64,000 nucleotides of DNA from Sphaerulina vaccinii (Eukaryota; Ascomycota; Dothideomycetes; Mycosphaerellales; Mycosphaerellaceae). Where the stretch lies: the NCBI GenBank assembly GCA_022570795.1, contig JAKUDP010000009.1, forward strand, positions 1,736,001 through 1,800,000. Direction: 5' to 3'. Below the pieces are notes generated by a model that saw only the letters and a list, made by a program, of their open reading frames with translations, had not been told where the DNA came from and made no database searches. The stretch's first letter is position 1; each line of letters starts with the position of its first letter. Positions 33,460-44,921 of the stretch are shown piece after piece. The translations under genes and the position numbers were made by a program.

Positions 33460-35439
33460 TACTTGCCAGAAGATCATTCACTTATACTTGTTTGTCTTTA
33501 GGCTCGTATGATAGTTTGGACAGTGAGACGTTTTAAGTGTACTATGCTGCGTAGGAGCGAGCGTTGGCGTTATGGGACAAGCATACAGTTACAGAGATAC
33601 GATAGCACGACCACTACTTGCATGAGAAAAGTGCTTGGCTATTGCCATGAAGCGTAGATACCTCTGTCATTCTGCCAGACAAACAACTGCATTGCTTTGC
33701 ATAGCTAGGGCGTAGAATTCAAATAGCACGTCGTCATTGACCTGTATTCGCGATCATTCTTTCTCGTGTCCAAGTACTTTCTTCCTTTGCCTGACTCTTG
33801 CTCCAGCTTCAGTTCCATGATCGAGGTGGAATTCACCTACCATGTTGAGCACTCTGGTCCATCAGTACTAGACCGAGAAGCATGCAACTCACGCTGCTGG
33901 TAGTTGCAGCCCACGACGGAAGCCGAAGTGAGCAGGATACATTGAGCATCGTGAAGGCGACTCGTCTATTGCAAGTGACGTTCCCAAGGAGCGGACCTGT
34001 GACCGTCGATTAGATCCCTGGCAAGGAGTTCTGCGGCTCACTACATTCGCTCGCTTCGCCTTGCCATGTGTACTGCTGTTCACCGCGTTGGCGCTGCCTG
34101 CTTTCGTTCTCTCCAGCAGGATGACCCACCGTTGAGTGCTTGTTGGTATACGCCTGGCTGCCAGTTGAACTGACTGCAGAGAACTTGCAGCAGGACTGAA
34201 GCTAATGCACTGAGGCTGGCGCTGATCATGGATCTTTGGGAGGCCCAGGTCGCGATCGACTCCCTCATGACTAGCTGTCACTTCCTGTCAGACTTGCTGG
34301 ACATGCCCTGTCGGCGCGAGGTATGCCCAGCAGGCTGGCACGCCATAGAAATGGAGCTCGGACTCAGGCCCGCTGCTGAGGTGAAGCTAGCAGAGCTTTC
34401 TTGTGTTATAGCTTGCATCTGTCGTGGCGTTTTCATGATGAAGCTCTTCATCTGCTGTTCAGCTTCTGCTGCTCCTTGTATTAGTCTGCCAACATCGCTG
34501 CGCATCTCATTTTGGCCCACGTTTCCACGTTTCCACGTTTATTGGCTTGTGCTTTGGCATTGACGCTACTCTCACTCTCGCGCTCGTCAGCAGCTCCCAT
34601 CTCGAACCAATGGTGTACAGACCATACCACCCACGGACATTAAAGCTATGCCGGACGAAGTGACGTCTCTTAAAGCGTAGCAGGGGAGCTGGATATGGAA
34701 GCACTAGTACCTATACCCTAGGCAAAGGTTGGATAATTGCAAGTGCAACCGATTGTGCTAAGTCCAATGGGCAAGCGTACCTTAGTCAATACTGCGGTAC
34801 GCGGTGCGGCCGAAAGAGCGTGGATCAGGAACATGCCATATGCCATAGCTCAGGCGACAGCGCCGGAACTAAAGTCAACAAACCTTCCGGTCGCAAACGA
34901 ACACCACATGAAAGTGCTGAATGAGTCGTGTGCGAGGACAGCGAGGCCGCAGAATAGAGCTCATATCGCCGGAAGATCTCGCTCGCAGTGGTGGCCAGGG
35001 TTTGGAAAGACTTCACCGGGTGTGCACATGCACACCAGCATCTCCCCATCATCGTCTCGTCACGAGGATGTTCGTTCCAGCGGAAAATCTTGAACCAGGA
35101 TCATGCGCGCAAGGTCCGTGTAGAACGTCGAGAGAAGCATTCTCGGAGCGGGCTCCGGAGACTCATCCTCGACCCATTGGTTCTCTGAAGTCCGATGGTG
35201 ACGAGCAAGGTTGCGTACGATGAAGCTTAAAGTGCTGTCATCGCGACCTGTGCAAGTGATCGATATGGGTGCTTCCGCACCAGATATGTGAATCTGAGAA
35301 ACATCACATCAGATTGAAGACGTGCTCTGGGTACGGTAAGCGCTACGCCGATGTCGATATTTCTGCAGGAAGCCGTTGGACTGGATCTCGGTCCTCTCAC
35401 GGTTGTACGACACACAGAACACACGCAGGATTCCAGCAG

Positions 35440-35503
<64 letters not shown>

Positions 35504-36343
35504 TGCGGTTGAGGCATGAAATCGCGTCCGGTGCGAGCGAGCCCCATGATGTGCCAGAATCCGATCGACTATGGAATCCTGTATGTTCGTATCGCAGTAT
35601 AGGTAAAGGTCGTCCAGGGTAGGGCAGGTCCGCCGACGGCGTGGTTGAGAATCTGACACTATAATAATAAACTGGAGCTCCGATGTACCAAGCGCTGGGA
35701 GGAAAGAGACTGCCGTTTGTGGTATACGACGCTTTCCCTGCTACACGAGGTGCATATGCAGCATGATGGTGATGGTGATAATGTAGGCTCAAAAACAACT
35801 CTCGTCTTCACCACTTTCTTGCGCCGTCGCGCAATTCTTCAATAGCCAAGTGCGGGCAGTAAAGGTTCAGCCACTCTGTGGCTCATGCGTTTGTCGCAAG
35901 CGAGGAGGTCTCGCGAGTCGTTAATTAGTGGCACATAGCCTGACTGCGTGGTGGGTACGCCAACATAGCACGCGCTGAGCATACATATGCAGCCAGAACG
36001 GTATGGAGTTACTGAGAAGGTATGGTCGCCAGGGCCGCATCATCCTTTATTCTAGTGGAGGCCGAACCACTACCGAGAGCGGTGCGTGCAGTTTGTCCTG
36101 AACACCTAGTCTGCACAGGCGGCCTTGTGGCTGAATCGGCGATGAGATTCAATCTCAGTCCAAAGAAAAGTAGTAGGCCTTTCGGTCTGCTTTCCGGGAA
36201 AGTACCCTCAAGAAGTTCACCTCTGATCTCAGTCCAGCTCTTGGACGCGGAATGTGTTGTTTGGTTGCTCTCTCCAAACCTACGCACAACCAGCAACGAC
36301 ACCACATCTTCACATGACAATCGCCTGTTGGCTCATATACTGA
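33460..36343. other. Gene-poor stretch
   Basis: About 2.9 kb with no gene I can support. It holds a (TG)31 tract, a short (CACGTTTC) repeat at about 34519-34540 and a TGATGG-type run near 35763-35785. Short ORFs on both strands at 34080-34700 have no family match. Confidence 0.35.
35441..35502 (+). repeat. (TG)31 microsatellite
   Basis: A perfect 62-nt run of TG dinucleotides. Confidence 0.98.
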
Positions 36344-37323
36344 ATGTCCACCTCAGGACACTCACGGCCGCTGCTGGCGGCTCGCACATCATCTGGCGAC
36401 GCGTCCAAAGAAGGCGGCAACACACCACCTGGCTCGAATCGACCGCCGAGCAGTCGTCCAAAGCGAACGCTCATAGAAAGCGCGTGCTCTGCATGTCGGC
36501 GCAGGAAATCTCGAGTGGGTACAATGCTCGCAGTTGCTCTTTCGTTCATTTGCTGACTCGAAACCCAGTGCGATGGTATCAGGTATGAAAGATCAATACT
36601 TCAGGCTCAGAATGACATGTACTCACCACGTCTCACCTCAGACCATCTTGCTCACGATGTCAAAATCTACGAACCGAATGCCAGTATGAAGCAGAGGAAG
36701 GCGAGAGTCGATGGTCTGCCCTTCGGCGCCGAAACCAGATCCTCGAGCAGGAACGAGATCAAATTCGGGAACTGCTGGCATTTGTACAGATGAGACCTGA
36801 GTCCGAAGCCATGGAGATCTTTCAGCGCATCAGGACGAGCTCATACGACGACATATTCACCCTTCTGCGGCAAGTTCGAGAGAATTCTTATGGAATCCAA
36901 CCCAATCTGCAGCACATTCCGCCTACCACGACAGGAATCGACCAGCGACTACCTCCCATACAGGCCATCTTGGACGTCTCATCTCGGCCTGTGCTGCCAG
37001 GACCAGGACATGCGCAAGCTATGGGACACCCGAATCATCCTCACCTGGTTCATAGCCACTCACTTAGCTCGGACGACAGCAGAAACTCGTCGATTCCTGA
37101 ATACACTCCGGGTCCTCCATCTGCACCTCCGCCTCAGCAACTGCTCTCTACACTAGAGCCAACATTGCACCCCAGTCAACAGCATTTACCGCATCATCCT
37201 GTTCACACTCCGCCACTACCAGGCAGCAAACCAAGCCTGAGCTCCGAGGACAGCATGGGTTCTATGAGTTCAAATGCTGGATACGGTGTCGACCCTTCGC
37301 ACAACCAATATCATACGCCATGA
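36344..37323 (+). CDS. Small Zn(II)2Cys6 transcription factor with 14-nt exon
   Basis: Exons are 36344-36514, 36569-36582 and 36642-37323, giving 288 residues. The zinc cluster is at residues 48-75 (Cys48, 51, 58, 65, 68, 75) and is assembled from all three exons: exon 1 gives SACSACRRRKSR, the 14-nt exon gives CDGI plus two bases of Arg, and exon 3 gives the rest. Without splicing no frame contains a full cluster, so the model is well supported. A short basic/coiled segment follows (RRRNQILEQERDQIREL), then a Pro/Ser/His-rich tail. The protein is short for this class and lacks the large regulatory domain. Its targets are unknown. Confidence 0.85.
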
Positions 37324-38489
37324 CTGCATGGCCCCGAGAATGATACATGCGCTTGGGAATCCAAGTCATCGCAAGAAGCCGCGGCCGCGGGGTATTCTGA
37401 TCAACGCCACCACAAGCGGTTCAAAGTTGCTTCAGAACTCTGGGGAGCAACTTGAAAGATCCTCGGCGAAGCGTTATTCTCGGCAGCATGAGATGGAACT
37501 CAAAGAGTACGGATTTCGCCAATTGAGGATCTATGAGCTGTGAGGTATGGCTTTCTGCACCACAAGGCTTGCAATTAGCCGGCGTCTACCACTTCTTCGG
37601 ATAGGGCAATCCAGAAACGAGCTAAGAAGCGGCCGCACGTACGCGTGGCATAAAGACCATGTGCTTGAACAAAGGGCGCGATGTACAGAGCTACCAGAGC
37701 AATGCTCGAGAGACCTTCTGACCAGAAGATCAGCGATCAGGGACTTCGAAGGATTGGCGCATGATCAGCCGTCAGTCACCATTTGAGCCTAGCTCAGAAA
37801 ATGTACGGTTCTCATGCAGCGCACCGGACTCGCAAGTCAGGAAGAAAGTAATGATCCCACGACATGACTATCATGTTGTGCGGCATCGCAATGGAGATCT
37901 CTTCAAGGTCACACTGGTGACATGTTCACGCTTTGTTTTTTTTTCCCACCCTCACGTCATTACCGGCGTTTTCTCATGGACACCTTTCGTAACAGTACAG
38001 TAATGTCTTGCATGCGGTAGCTGGGGAGCAGCGAGAGGCATGAATCATCACCACCGACAGTCAACGATTCGATCGAGATGGAGCGCTAGAGATCGCTCTG
38101 CGCGAAGAGCACTATCCATGCAGCGTGGTCGAGAGGAGACGAAAGAGGTAGGAGAATGATAGGTAGCTTCAATACGAAAAGACAACCTGTCAATCAAGCC
38201 TATGGAAGGGTCAGCAATACCTCCTCTTCTGATATACTGCCATCAACATGCGCTTCTGAGTGGGAGACAGAGCGAGCTTCGCATCAGGGGCAAGTAAAGT
38301 CGATACTAGAATTACAGACAGCAATGCTTTTCTTCTAAGAAGCACCGTACCCTACCCTTCCATACTATCCACAGACAAAGGAAATCCAATCAACCACACT
38401 GGATCAAGGACAGATTCGCATCTGAGCTCCGACGTGTATGCACATGGACGTTGTGTATCATCTCCGCCCATCCACCAACATATCCTGCT
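37324..38489. other. Convergent intergenic stretch
   Basis: About 1.17 kb between the 3' ends of the Zn2Cys6 gene and ILV5. I see no gene. A 9-nt T run lies near 37935. Confidence 0.4.
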
Positions 38490-39912
38490 CTACTGGTTCT
38501 CAGGTCTCAAGCTGCGGACAGCCTTACCAGCTCTCCAGATCTCAAGCTCACGGATCTCCTCCATCTCCTTCTCGAATGCTTGACGGTAGTCTGGACGACC
38601 AGCGTACTCCATAGTGCGCTGAGTCTCCTTACCAGTCTTGACAGAGTCGTAAAGGTCATCGAAGACTGGCTTAAGAGCCTCCTTGAAGCGCTTGCTCCAG
38701 TCAATAGCACCACGACGAGCGGTGGTGGAGCAGGCGGCGTACATGTAATCCATACCGTTGGCACCAATGAGTGGGTAGAGAGACTGAGTGGCCTCCTCGA
38801 CAGTCTCGTTGAAAGCCTCAGAAGGAGAGTGGCCGTTCTCACGGAGAACCTCGTACTGAGCGAGGAACATACCGTGGATACCACCCATCAAGCAACCACG
38901 CTCACCGTACAAGTCGGAGTAGACCTCCTTCTCGAAGGTGGTCTTGTACATGTAGCCGGAGCCGACAGCCACGCCGAGAGCGATGGCCTTCTCCTCGGCC
39001 TTGCCGGTCACGTCTTGCCAGACGGCGACGGAGCTGTTGATACCACGGCCCTCCTTGAAGAGAGTGCGGACGGTACGTCCGGAACCCTTTGGTGCAACAA
39101 GGATGACATCGATGTCGGATGGGACCTCAACCTTGGTCTGGGCCTTGAAGACTGGGGAGAAACCGTGGGAGAAGTAGAGGGTCTGCAGCATTCAAATTAG
39201 TTCAACTGACTGGATATGTTCGAGCTGTGTGATTTGGTACATACCTTGCCCTTGGTGAGCTGTGGCTTGATGTGTGGCCATGTCTCGGACTGTGCAGCAT
39301 CGGAAAGGAGGTTCATGATGATGGTTCCCTTGGAGATGGCCTCGTCGATGTCGAAGAGGTTCTTGCCCTCAACCCAGCCATCTTGTGTCGCCTCTTTCCA
39401 GCTGGCACCGCCCTTTCTCACACCAACGATGACATTGAGGCCGTTGTCGCGGAGGTTGAGACCTTGGCCGTGTCCTTGCGAGCCGTATCCGATGAGGGCG
39501 AGGGTGTCGTTCTTGAAGTAGTCCTACACATGTACTGTTAGATGGCGCGTTCTTCACATATGACCTGGCACCTCGACTCGATGCATTGAGTCATATGCGC
39601 AATCGTGTAAACATACCAGGAGCTTCTCACGTGGCCAGTCAGCGCGCTCTGTATTGCGCGTTAGTATCTTCCCATTGGCACTAATATGGACCTGTATAGC
39701 TTACCGAAGACAACCTCCTTGTCGCCAGCGAAGTCGACAGTCTTCTTGCCGCGGGTCTGGTGGACAATGGCAGATGTCGCAGCTTTTTGAGCTGATCGCA
39801 CGCCCTGCTTTGAGGAGTTGACCGCAGTCAGAAATGTGCGCTGCTGCACTTGAGGTGCCTTCAGCTGCCTCGTGGCGGCGCGGAGAGCTCTGGTTGCGTT
39901 CTTGGAGGCCAT
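38490..39912 (-). CDS. ILV5: Ketol-acid reductoisomerase, mitochondrial
   Basis: Exons (minus) are 39912-39705, 39648-39617, 39523-39245 and 39182-38490, giving 403 residues. The enzyme converts acetolactate and acetohydroxybutyrate to dihydroxy acids with NADPH in valine, leucine and isoleucine synthesis. The N-terminus (MASKNATRALRAATRQLKAP) is a mitochondrial presequence. The NADPH-binding fold shows GYGSQGHGQGLNLRDNG; later blocks include SHGFSPVFK, VILVAPKGSGRTVR and the metal-binding GERGCLMGG region. The second exon is only 32 nt. The length is normal for fungal Ilv5. The gene is divergent from the helicase gene across 326 bp. Confidence 0.96.
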
Positions 39913-40238
39913 TGTGATGATATGGAGTGTGGAAGAGGATGTTTGAGGCTCGAACCGTGAGTAATTCTGTGTCTCTGGCTGGTCTTCACATTTTTTGTCA
40001 AAGCTCCTCCGATTTCGGCTCTGTGCGTGTCTCGACCTGGTCTCACACAGATCACACCTTTCCACACGCGACTTCGCATCAATTTTATGCGTCGCCCCAA
40101 TAATGCGAGCTTCTGAATCACGAAAGAACACAGCGCAAGTATTGACAAGGACTTCTTCTTCTGATTATGTGCGCTTAACGGAACTTCTGGCGATGCGCTC
40201 ACCACGAAATAGTGGCTCAACTGAGACCGAGAGATGAG
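39913..40238. promoter_or_regulatory. Divergent promoter ILV5 / SF1 helicase
   Basis: 326 bp between the two start codons must serve both genes. I did not see a clear Gcn4-type TGACTCA site. Confidence 0.5.
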
Positions 40239-42835
40239 ATGGATACAGGAAAAGAGCTGGATGTCTATGCGGAGCCTTACATACCACTGACTCTCAGGCA
40301 AGTGAACACGGCGCCTGCCCACGAGATTGCTTGTCAAGTGCCTCCGTGGACACATTTTGACGCATATGTTACTGCGTTTGCTGGAAGCTTTCTCAAGGCC
40401 AGACCTCGACCAACTGTCACACGCGCGTTGTGGTCGGCGAGTGTAGCGATTACTGCAATCGACGAAGGAGCTATTGCATTGGACGAGAAAAGATATGCCA
40501 ACTTCTTTTCTGCAGTCCTTGAAGTGGAAATTACTGCATTGGAGAAGGAGTGCGAGAAGCACAATCTCTATTCGGTTCCGCTCTCACTAGGTGGTGATGG
40601 CTCACTCTTCATGCTTGTCGTCCCTGGGCTCCGTGAGAGTAGCATACCTACTGAGATCGGGGACGTCGTTCGCCTACGACCATTACAGCACGATCAGCAT
40701 GGCTCTATTATTGCCTTCACAAGGAGGTTCACAGACAACCGAGGCCAGATGATACCCGGACCAAATGATTTCTGCTATAACGCTGTGGTCTGGTCAGTTG
40801 ATCGCTTCAACGAAACATTGCACCTAAGGATCGACAGCCTTAGATATTGGGGCTTGTTCAATGCCTGTTTCGGCGTACAGGAAACCCGTATAGGTGCACT
40901 GCAGGTCTCTCTTGAGGACGCATCTAAGCAAGTGAAGCAAAAGGATGGCTGGCTGCGAAGCATACTCTTTCCAACCATTGAGGACGGGATGTTACAAACG
41001 ACCTTGAACAATCCCCGACACGGGTTGAAGTTATTCGACTCACAGCTCAATCACGAGCAGTTACGGGCGATCCAGACTATTCTGAACAACGACTATGGTC
41101 AAGTGCCTTATCTGATCTCAGGACCACCAGGCACCGGCAAGACTAAGACCGTAGTAGAGCTAGCTCTGCAGATGCTCGCACAGGACGAAAACAAGCATCT
41201 TCTGCTTTGCGCGCCATCCGACTCAGCTGCTGATACTCTACTCCAACGACTTCGTGCGCACTTGTCACCTACGGACTTGCTACGTCTCAATTCGCCTGCT
41301 CGAAGTTTCGCCGAGGTGCCAAACACAATTCTGCCATATTGTAAGTCACCGGAAACGCTTTATCATGCTCGCAGTGAGGACTATCAGACTCCAATATTCG
41401 AGCTTAGCTGCGTCTGCTTTCTGAACGCTGTACTAGGAATGTGAGCTGAACATCGTTCTACACAACAGGTTACATCGATGACCGGAACTTCTCACTGCCG
41501 CCATTTGCGAAAATCATGGAGAAGCAGATTGTAGTCACTACCACTCGAGATTCAGAGCTTCTGAGAAGAGCACGACTTACGAACGCAGACCTGTTTCGCC
41601 ATGAGGTGGGTATATTCTCTGCGTATCATCCAAGAAAACCCAGTCCAAAGTTCCAATTGCACTGGGACGCCTTGATTATGGATGAAGCCGCCCAAGCAAC
41701 AGAAGTGGAGGCCATCCTTCCTCTACTCGTGATTGCGCCCCCTTTCCTCAAAGACTATGTGGTCAAGGCGCCTCAGGTGGTGTTGGTGGGCGACCATAAC
41801 CAACTGGGTCCAAGAACCGCAAGCAAGAGACCCGAACTTGAGATGTCTCTCTTCGGGCGTTTATTGAGGCTGCCTCTGTTCTGCGATCATCCTCTAGCAC
41901 GCGCAAAACAACACGGTGGTCATGTTCCACGACTCACGAGCGATATGCTCCCGATCGTAAGGCCACCATTCACAGATCTCATCCGCAACTATCGATCCCA
42001 TCCTGCGATCCTTGCGATCCCCTCCTCGCTGTTTTACTACGATACCTTAGAACCACACGCCGAAGACAGTGACGGTTTGCTTACGTGGCCTGGTTTTGGA
42101 GGACGCGAGTTGCCAGTGCTGTTCCACGACAATCGCGGTAGAGATGAGATTGAACAGGATGGAGGCGGCTGGTACAACCTTGAGGAGGCTGACATAGCGA
42201 TAACTCACGCAGAGTCATTCGTCAAACACGGAGTGCAAGCAACGGACATCTGCATAATGAGCCCGTTCAGAGCACAGGTCAGAGTTCTTCGTAACAAAGC
42301 AAGAGCGCGAGGTTGGATCCCCTTCAATATCGGTCCGCTTGAGGCATACCAAGGTCTGGAGTTTCGAGTCGCCATCATCTGTACAACGCGCAGTCGCCAC
42401 CGCTTCATTGATCAAGACAGGGCTCGTGGCCTTGGAGTCATACACGAATCGAAGCGCTTCAATGTCGCTCTCACGCGAGCAAAGCAAGGCATGGTCGTCA
42501 TCGGCAACCCTGAAGCCCTCGACGAAGATGAAAATTGGGCCGCTTTCCTTGCGTTCTGCAAGCGAAATGATGCTTGGCAAAGTCATCATGAGTATATCTG
42601 GCACATCCCACACGGCAAGACTATCAGACGCTCGCGACTTGAGAAACAGTTGCATGCACGCCAGGTGGCGTCGCTGGATGATGGGGTCAGGAGGCTCGGA
42701 CTATCTGGAGATGCAGATTCTGCAGCTTATGAAGCAGGTGTCGCGGCTGAAGACGCAGTTGCAAATGGGCTACCAGACGAAGAGGAGGACGAAGAGGAGG
42801 GCGAAGAAGAGCACGAAGAGGAAGCTCGATCATGA
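40239..42835 (+). CDS. Superfamily 1 helicase (Upf1/Mov10/Dna2-like)
   Basis: Exons are 40239-41340 and 41469-42835, giving 822 residues. The first in-frame ATG is used. Helicase motifs are complete and in order: I GPPGTGKTKT, II DEAAQ, III GDHNQLGP, IV NYRSHP, V AYQGLEF and VI NVALTRAK. They place it in the SF1B Upf1-like group. The N-terminal 280 residues are not a zinc-binding CH domain and may form a beta-barrel-like accessory domain. The C-terminus is a Glu-rich acidic tail (PDEEEDEEEGEEEHEEE). Likely roles are in RNA or DNA-RNA hybrid handling; the exact subfamily is uncertain. The intron (41341-41468, 128 nt) is longer than most here. Confidence 0.9.
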
Positions 42836-43434
42836 TGGACCACGAGTCGATGAAATGATCGTCGCCGGCTTCTCCGCTATATCATGTTATATACGCTACG
42901 ACAAGCAGTTTTGTAGTCAGATTCAGCAATGGAGAGATTGTTTCGCGAGCCTGGTATCAATGTGAATGTCTCGCACGGACGTTGACATCCATGCAGCCCA
43001 AGGCAAATACGACCAGTTCCCTCGAGCCTGGGCTATCATGTTTCGATCACCTGGTGCTCCTCATCTCCACAACAGCGTATCATAAAGGGGTGTACGATCC
43101 TGAGAACCTTAGGAAGCCTGCCTGCCTACCTGGACTTCTTTGTTCAGATCACTCATATCGCGGGACAGACCTTGTCGAGGATACAATGCCAGGCACTCCA
43201 ACAAAGAATGCATCTCAACCATCCCAATCTAGCCACACGGCAGAACCTCTCAAGAACAATACTTGGCGTCGCCAACTCGATAATGCCACCTCGTGCGTGA
43301 TCGCGTGGGATCTATTTCCAGTTCTTCCTTCATTAAGCAGACTCGAGCCTGGGGGTCTATATACATTGGAACTGGCCCCAGATGACAGCTTTTCTCTTCA
43401 TCCACGACGCACACTCGTTTATCCAACCTTCAAG
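42836..43434. promoter_or_regulatory. Promoter region of the repeat-peptide gene
   Basis: No other gene is supported. A TATA-like TCTATATAC (about 43357) lies 75-80 bp before the ATG, and the leader is rich in C, A and T (TTCATCC, ATCCAACC), as in strongly expressed fungal genes. ATGTTTCG near 43037 is one base off the complement of a Ste12 pheromone-response element. Confidence 0.4.
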
Positions 43435-43641
43435 ATGTTCACCAGCACCATGTACGCTCCTACCAAGCTCAACAAGACCAAAGTCATCTACGGCAACCTC
43501 CCAATCACCGGAGCTGGCTGCGTTCTTCAGACAAAGGTCATCTATGGTAACCTGCCAATCACTGGTGCAGGCTGCACTCTTCAAACGAAGGTCATCTACG
43601 GTAACCTCCCAATTACCGGAGCTGGTTGCCAGGCGATGTAA
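43435..43641 (+). CDS. Tandem-repeat peptide precursor, probable farnesylated pheromone precursor
   Basis: A 68-residue ORF: leader MFTSTMYAPTKLNK, then three copies of TKVIYGNLPITGAGC. The copies are followed by VLQ, TLQ and, at the stop, QAM. The protein therefore ends in CQAM, a CaaX box suited to farnesyltransferase, and the internal copies carry CVLQ and CTLQ, also CaaX-like. There is no signal peptide and no KR Kex2 site. The 15-residue unit is identical in all three copies although adjacent copies differ at eight silent codon positions, so selection acts on the peptide. This fits an a-type pheromone precursor, or the hybrid type known in Trichoderma, with several copies. An upstream in-frame extension to 42982 exists but looks like leader. 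The match is by architecture, not by a known sequence. Confidence 0.7.
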   Translation: MFTSTMYAPTKLNKTKVIYGNLPITGAGCVLQTKVIYGNLPITGAGCTLQTKVIYGNLPITGAGCQAM

Positions 43642-44101
43642 GTTCGTCTATGCTGCTGAAGTAGAGACGACAAACGACCACTAGGGGCTTTCATTTCATT
43701 CTAAGTGATGATCATGCGAGGATGATGATCATCGATGTTCGTTCGCGGACAAACTTTTACACTTTTTTTGATAGAAGCAGTTCAATGAAATGGATTTGAC
43801 TTCTCATGTGATATCTGTTCCAACACGACTCACTACAGTCTTCCCCTGTCTTCTCCGACTCTGGCTATGACCGGGATGTGGCAACAGCTGCAGATACAGT
43901 ACGGTGGCGTAGTACTCACTGAGTCGTCAGAGATAGGGTAACCCAAACGCGAGTCTCCAGACTGCGTATAGTATGCCATCTTTATGACCTCTTGTCCGTG
44001 TCCTGACCTCGCCCGGAACCAAAAGTCAGGAGTGACATGTTCGATCGCCTCATTCTCATGGCTCCCATTCAACGATAGCCAGAATAGTATGGCTTACGAT
44101 A
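43642..44101. other. Intergenic
   Basis: Presumed 3' region of the repeat-peptide gene. A small imperfect palindrome (GATGATCATGCGAGGATGATGATCATC, in two halves) lies near 43707-43733. No gene is seen. Confidence 0.35.
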
Positions 44102-44596
44102 TCATTCCTGCAACATGATGCTGGTTCTGAAGAGACTTACTGGCCTATAGCACATGGCCTTCCATTGTCTGAAATCAACTCGGAGCTTTCGATATGGTGT
44201 GGACTCTTCGAAGAACCATTCAAGTCCATAATTGAGACAACCAAGACGTGTACATCAAGCCGTTGCCATGTCTGCAGAGCCTGCTTGGAGTTCTTCGAAG
44301 CCCTGGAAAGATACTATCCCACCAATGCCTCTTGTGATCATGGCTGCATAGCTCATAGATGCGTTGCCAGTGCGTTGAGTCCTGGGAGGTCCGCAGACGT
44401 CTCCTGCTGAGTCATCGCTCCTGCTTCTGCTCCTGATCCCACTTCTGAGAACGAGAACAAGGAGGAGGTTGTGAACAGGTTCACTGGTCTTTTATGTACA
44501 TGTCTTGCCGCTGTCCGGGACCTTCGAGGTGATGTCATTCTCTACGAGCGCTGCTTTTCTAATGTTACTGCATGTATGTCTCCGTCCACGAGCTAG
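44102..44596 (+). pseudogene. Relic of a Zn2Cys6 regulator C-terminus (AflR-like)
   Basis: One frame reads through 44102-44596 with a single in-frame TGA at 44408. It holds CHVCRACLEFFEALERYY before the stop and NKEEVVNRFTGLLCTCLAAV and RGDVILYERCFSNVTAC after it. The spacing of CxxC, Leu-rich helix, LLCTCLAAVRD and a final YERC resembles the AflR-type C-terminal domain of fungal cluster regulators. No ATG, zinc cluster or upstream exons are found. I read it as a truncated relic. An intron around the TGA is not obvious. Confidence 0.4.
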
Positions 44597-44921
44597 TCGA
44601 TAATTCCACATCAGTGGGAGCTCCGGTGCCATAGCCAGCCATCACGACTTGCCTTGAGGAGAGGCCCAGAAGCAAGTATCTCTAGTCCAACGCAGACGAT
44701 GATTCTTCACTGGTGGTATGTACAAAGCCGTGGTCATCGCCAGGCTGTACGGAGACAAGGAGGCCGGAAGTAAGTATCTCTGGTTCCAGCCAAACGAAGA
44801 CTACTGGACCGGTCGTCGCCACGGCGGCGTGGTCGCGGAGAAGCTGTGCAGAGAAAGTAGTACATTTCGTTATTCATACCTCGTATGCCTCGTAGCCCGG
44901 TCCCATGTAAAGTAACCTCTC
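44597..44921. other. Intergenic with a copy of the introner core and a local near-duplication
   Basis: Bases 44671-44682 are the 12-nt heart of the introner core (minus orientation). A related sequence (SKYL in one frame) recurs about 98 bp on, at 44767-44785. No gene is called. Confidence 0.35.

Noticed and set aside
34080..34704. Small gene on the minus strand
   Set aside because: Several short ORFs in different frames, no start context, no recognisable motif.
35397..35798. ORFs with long Thr-His or Cys-Val runs
   Set aside because: They are translations of the (TG)n microsatellite.
40212..40238. Helicase start at 40212, MJ1316 start at 50349, 2EXR start at 52818, large-protein start at 27788
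   Set aside because: These begin with GTG or TTG, not ATG; the next in-frame ATG was used in each case.
42982..43434. Longer ORF (219 codons) including the repeat peptides
   Set aside because: The upstream part has no protein-like pattern and contains the likely TATA box and leader; the ATG at 43435 has a good context.
43707..43733. Palindrome as a terminator or operator
   Set aside because: Short, imperfect and AT-rich; fungal genes do not use hairpin terminators, and no repeated copy is present.
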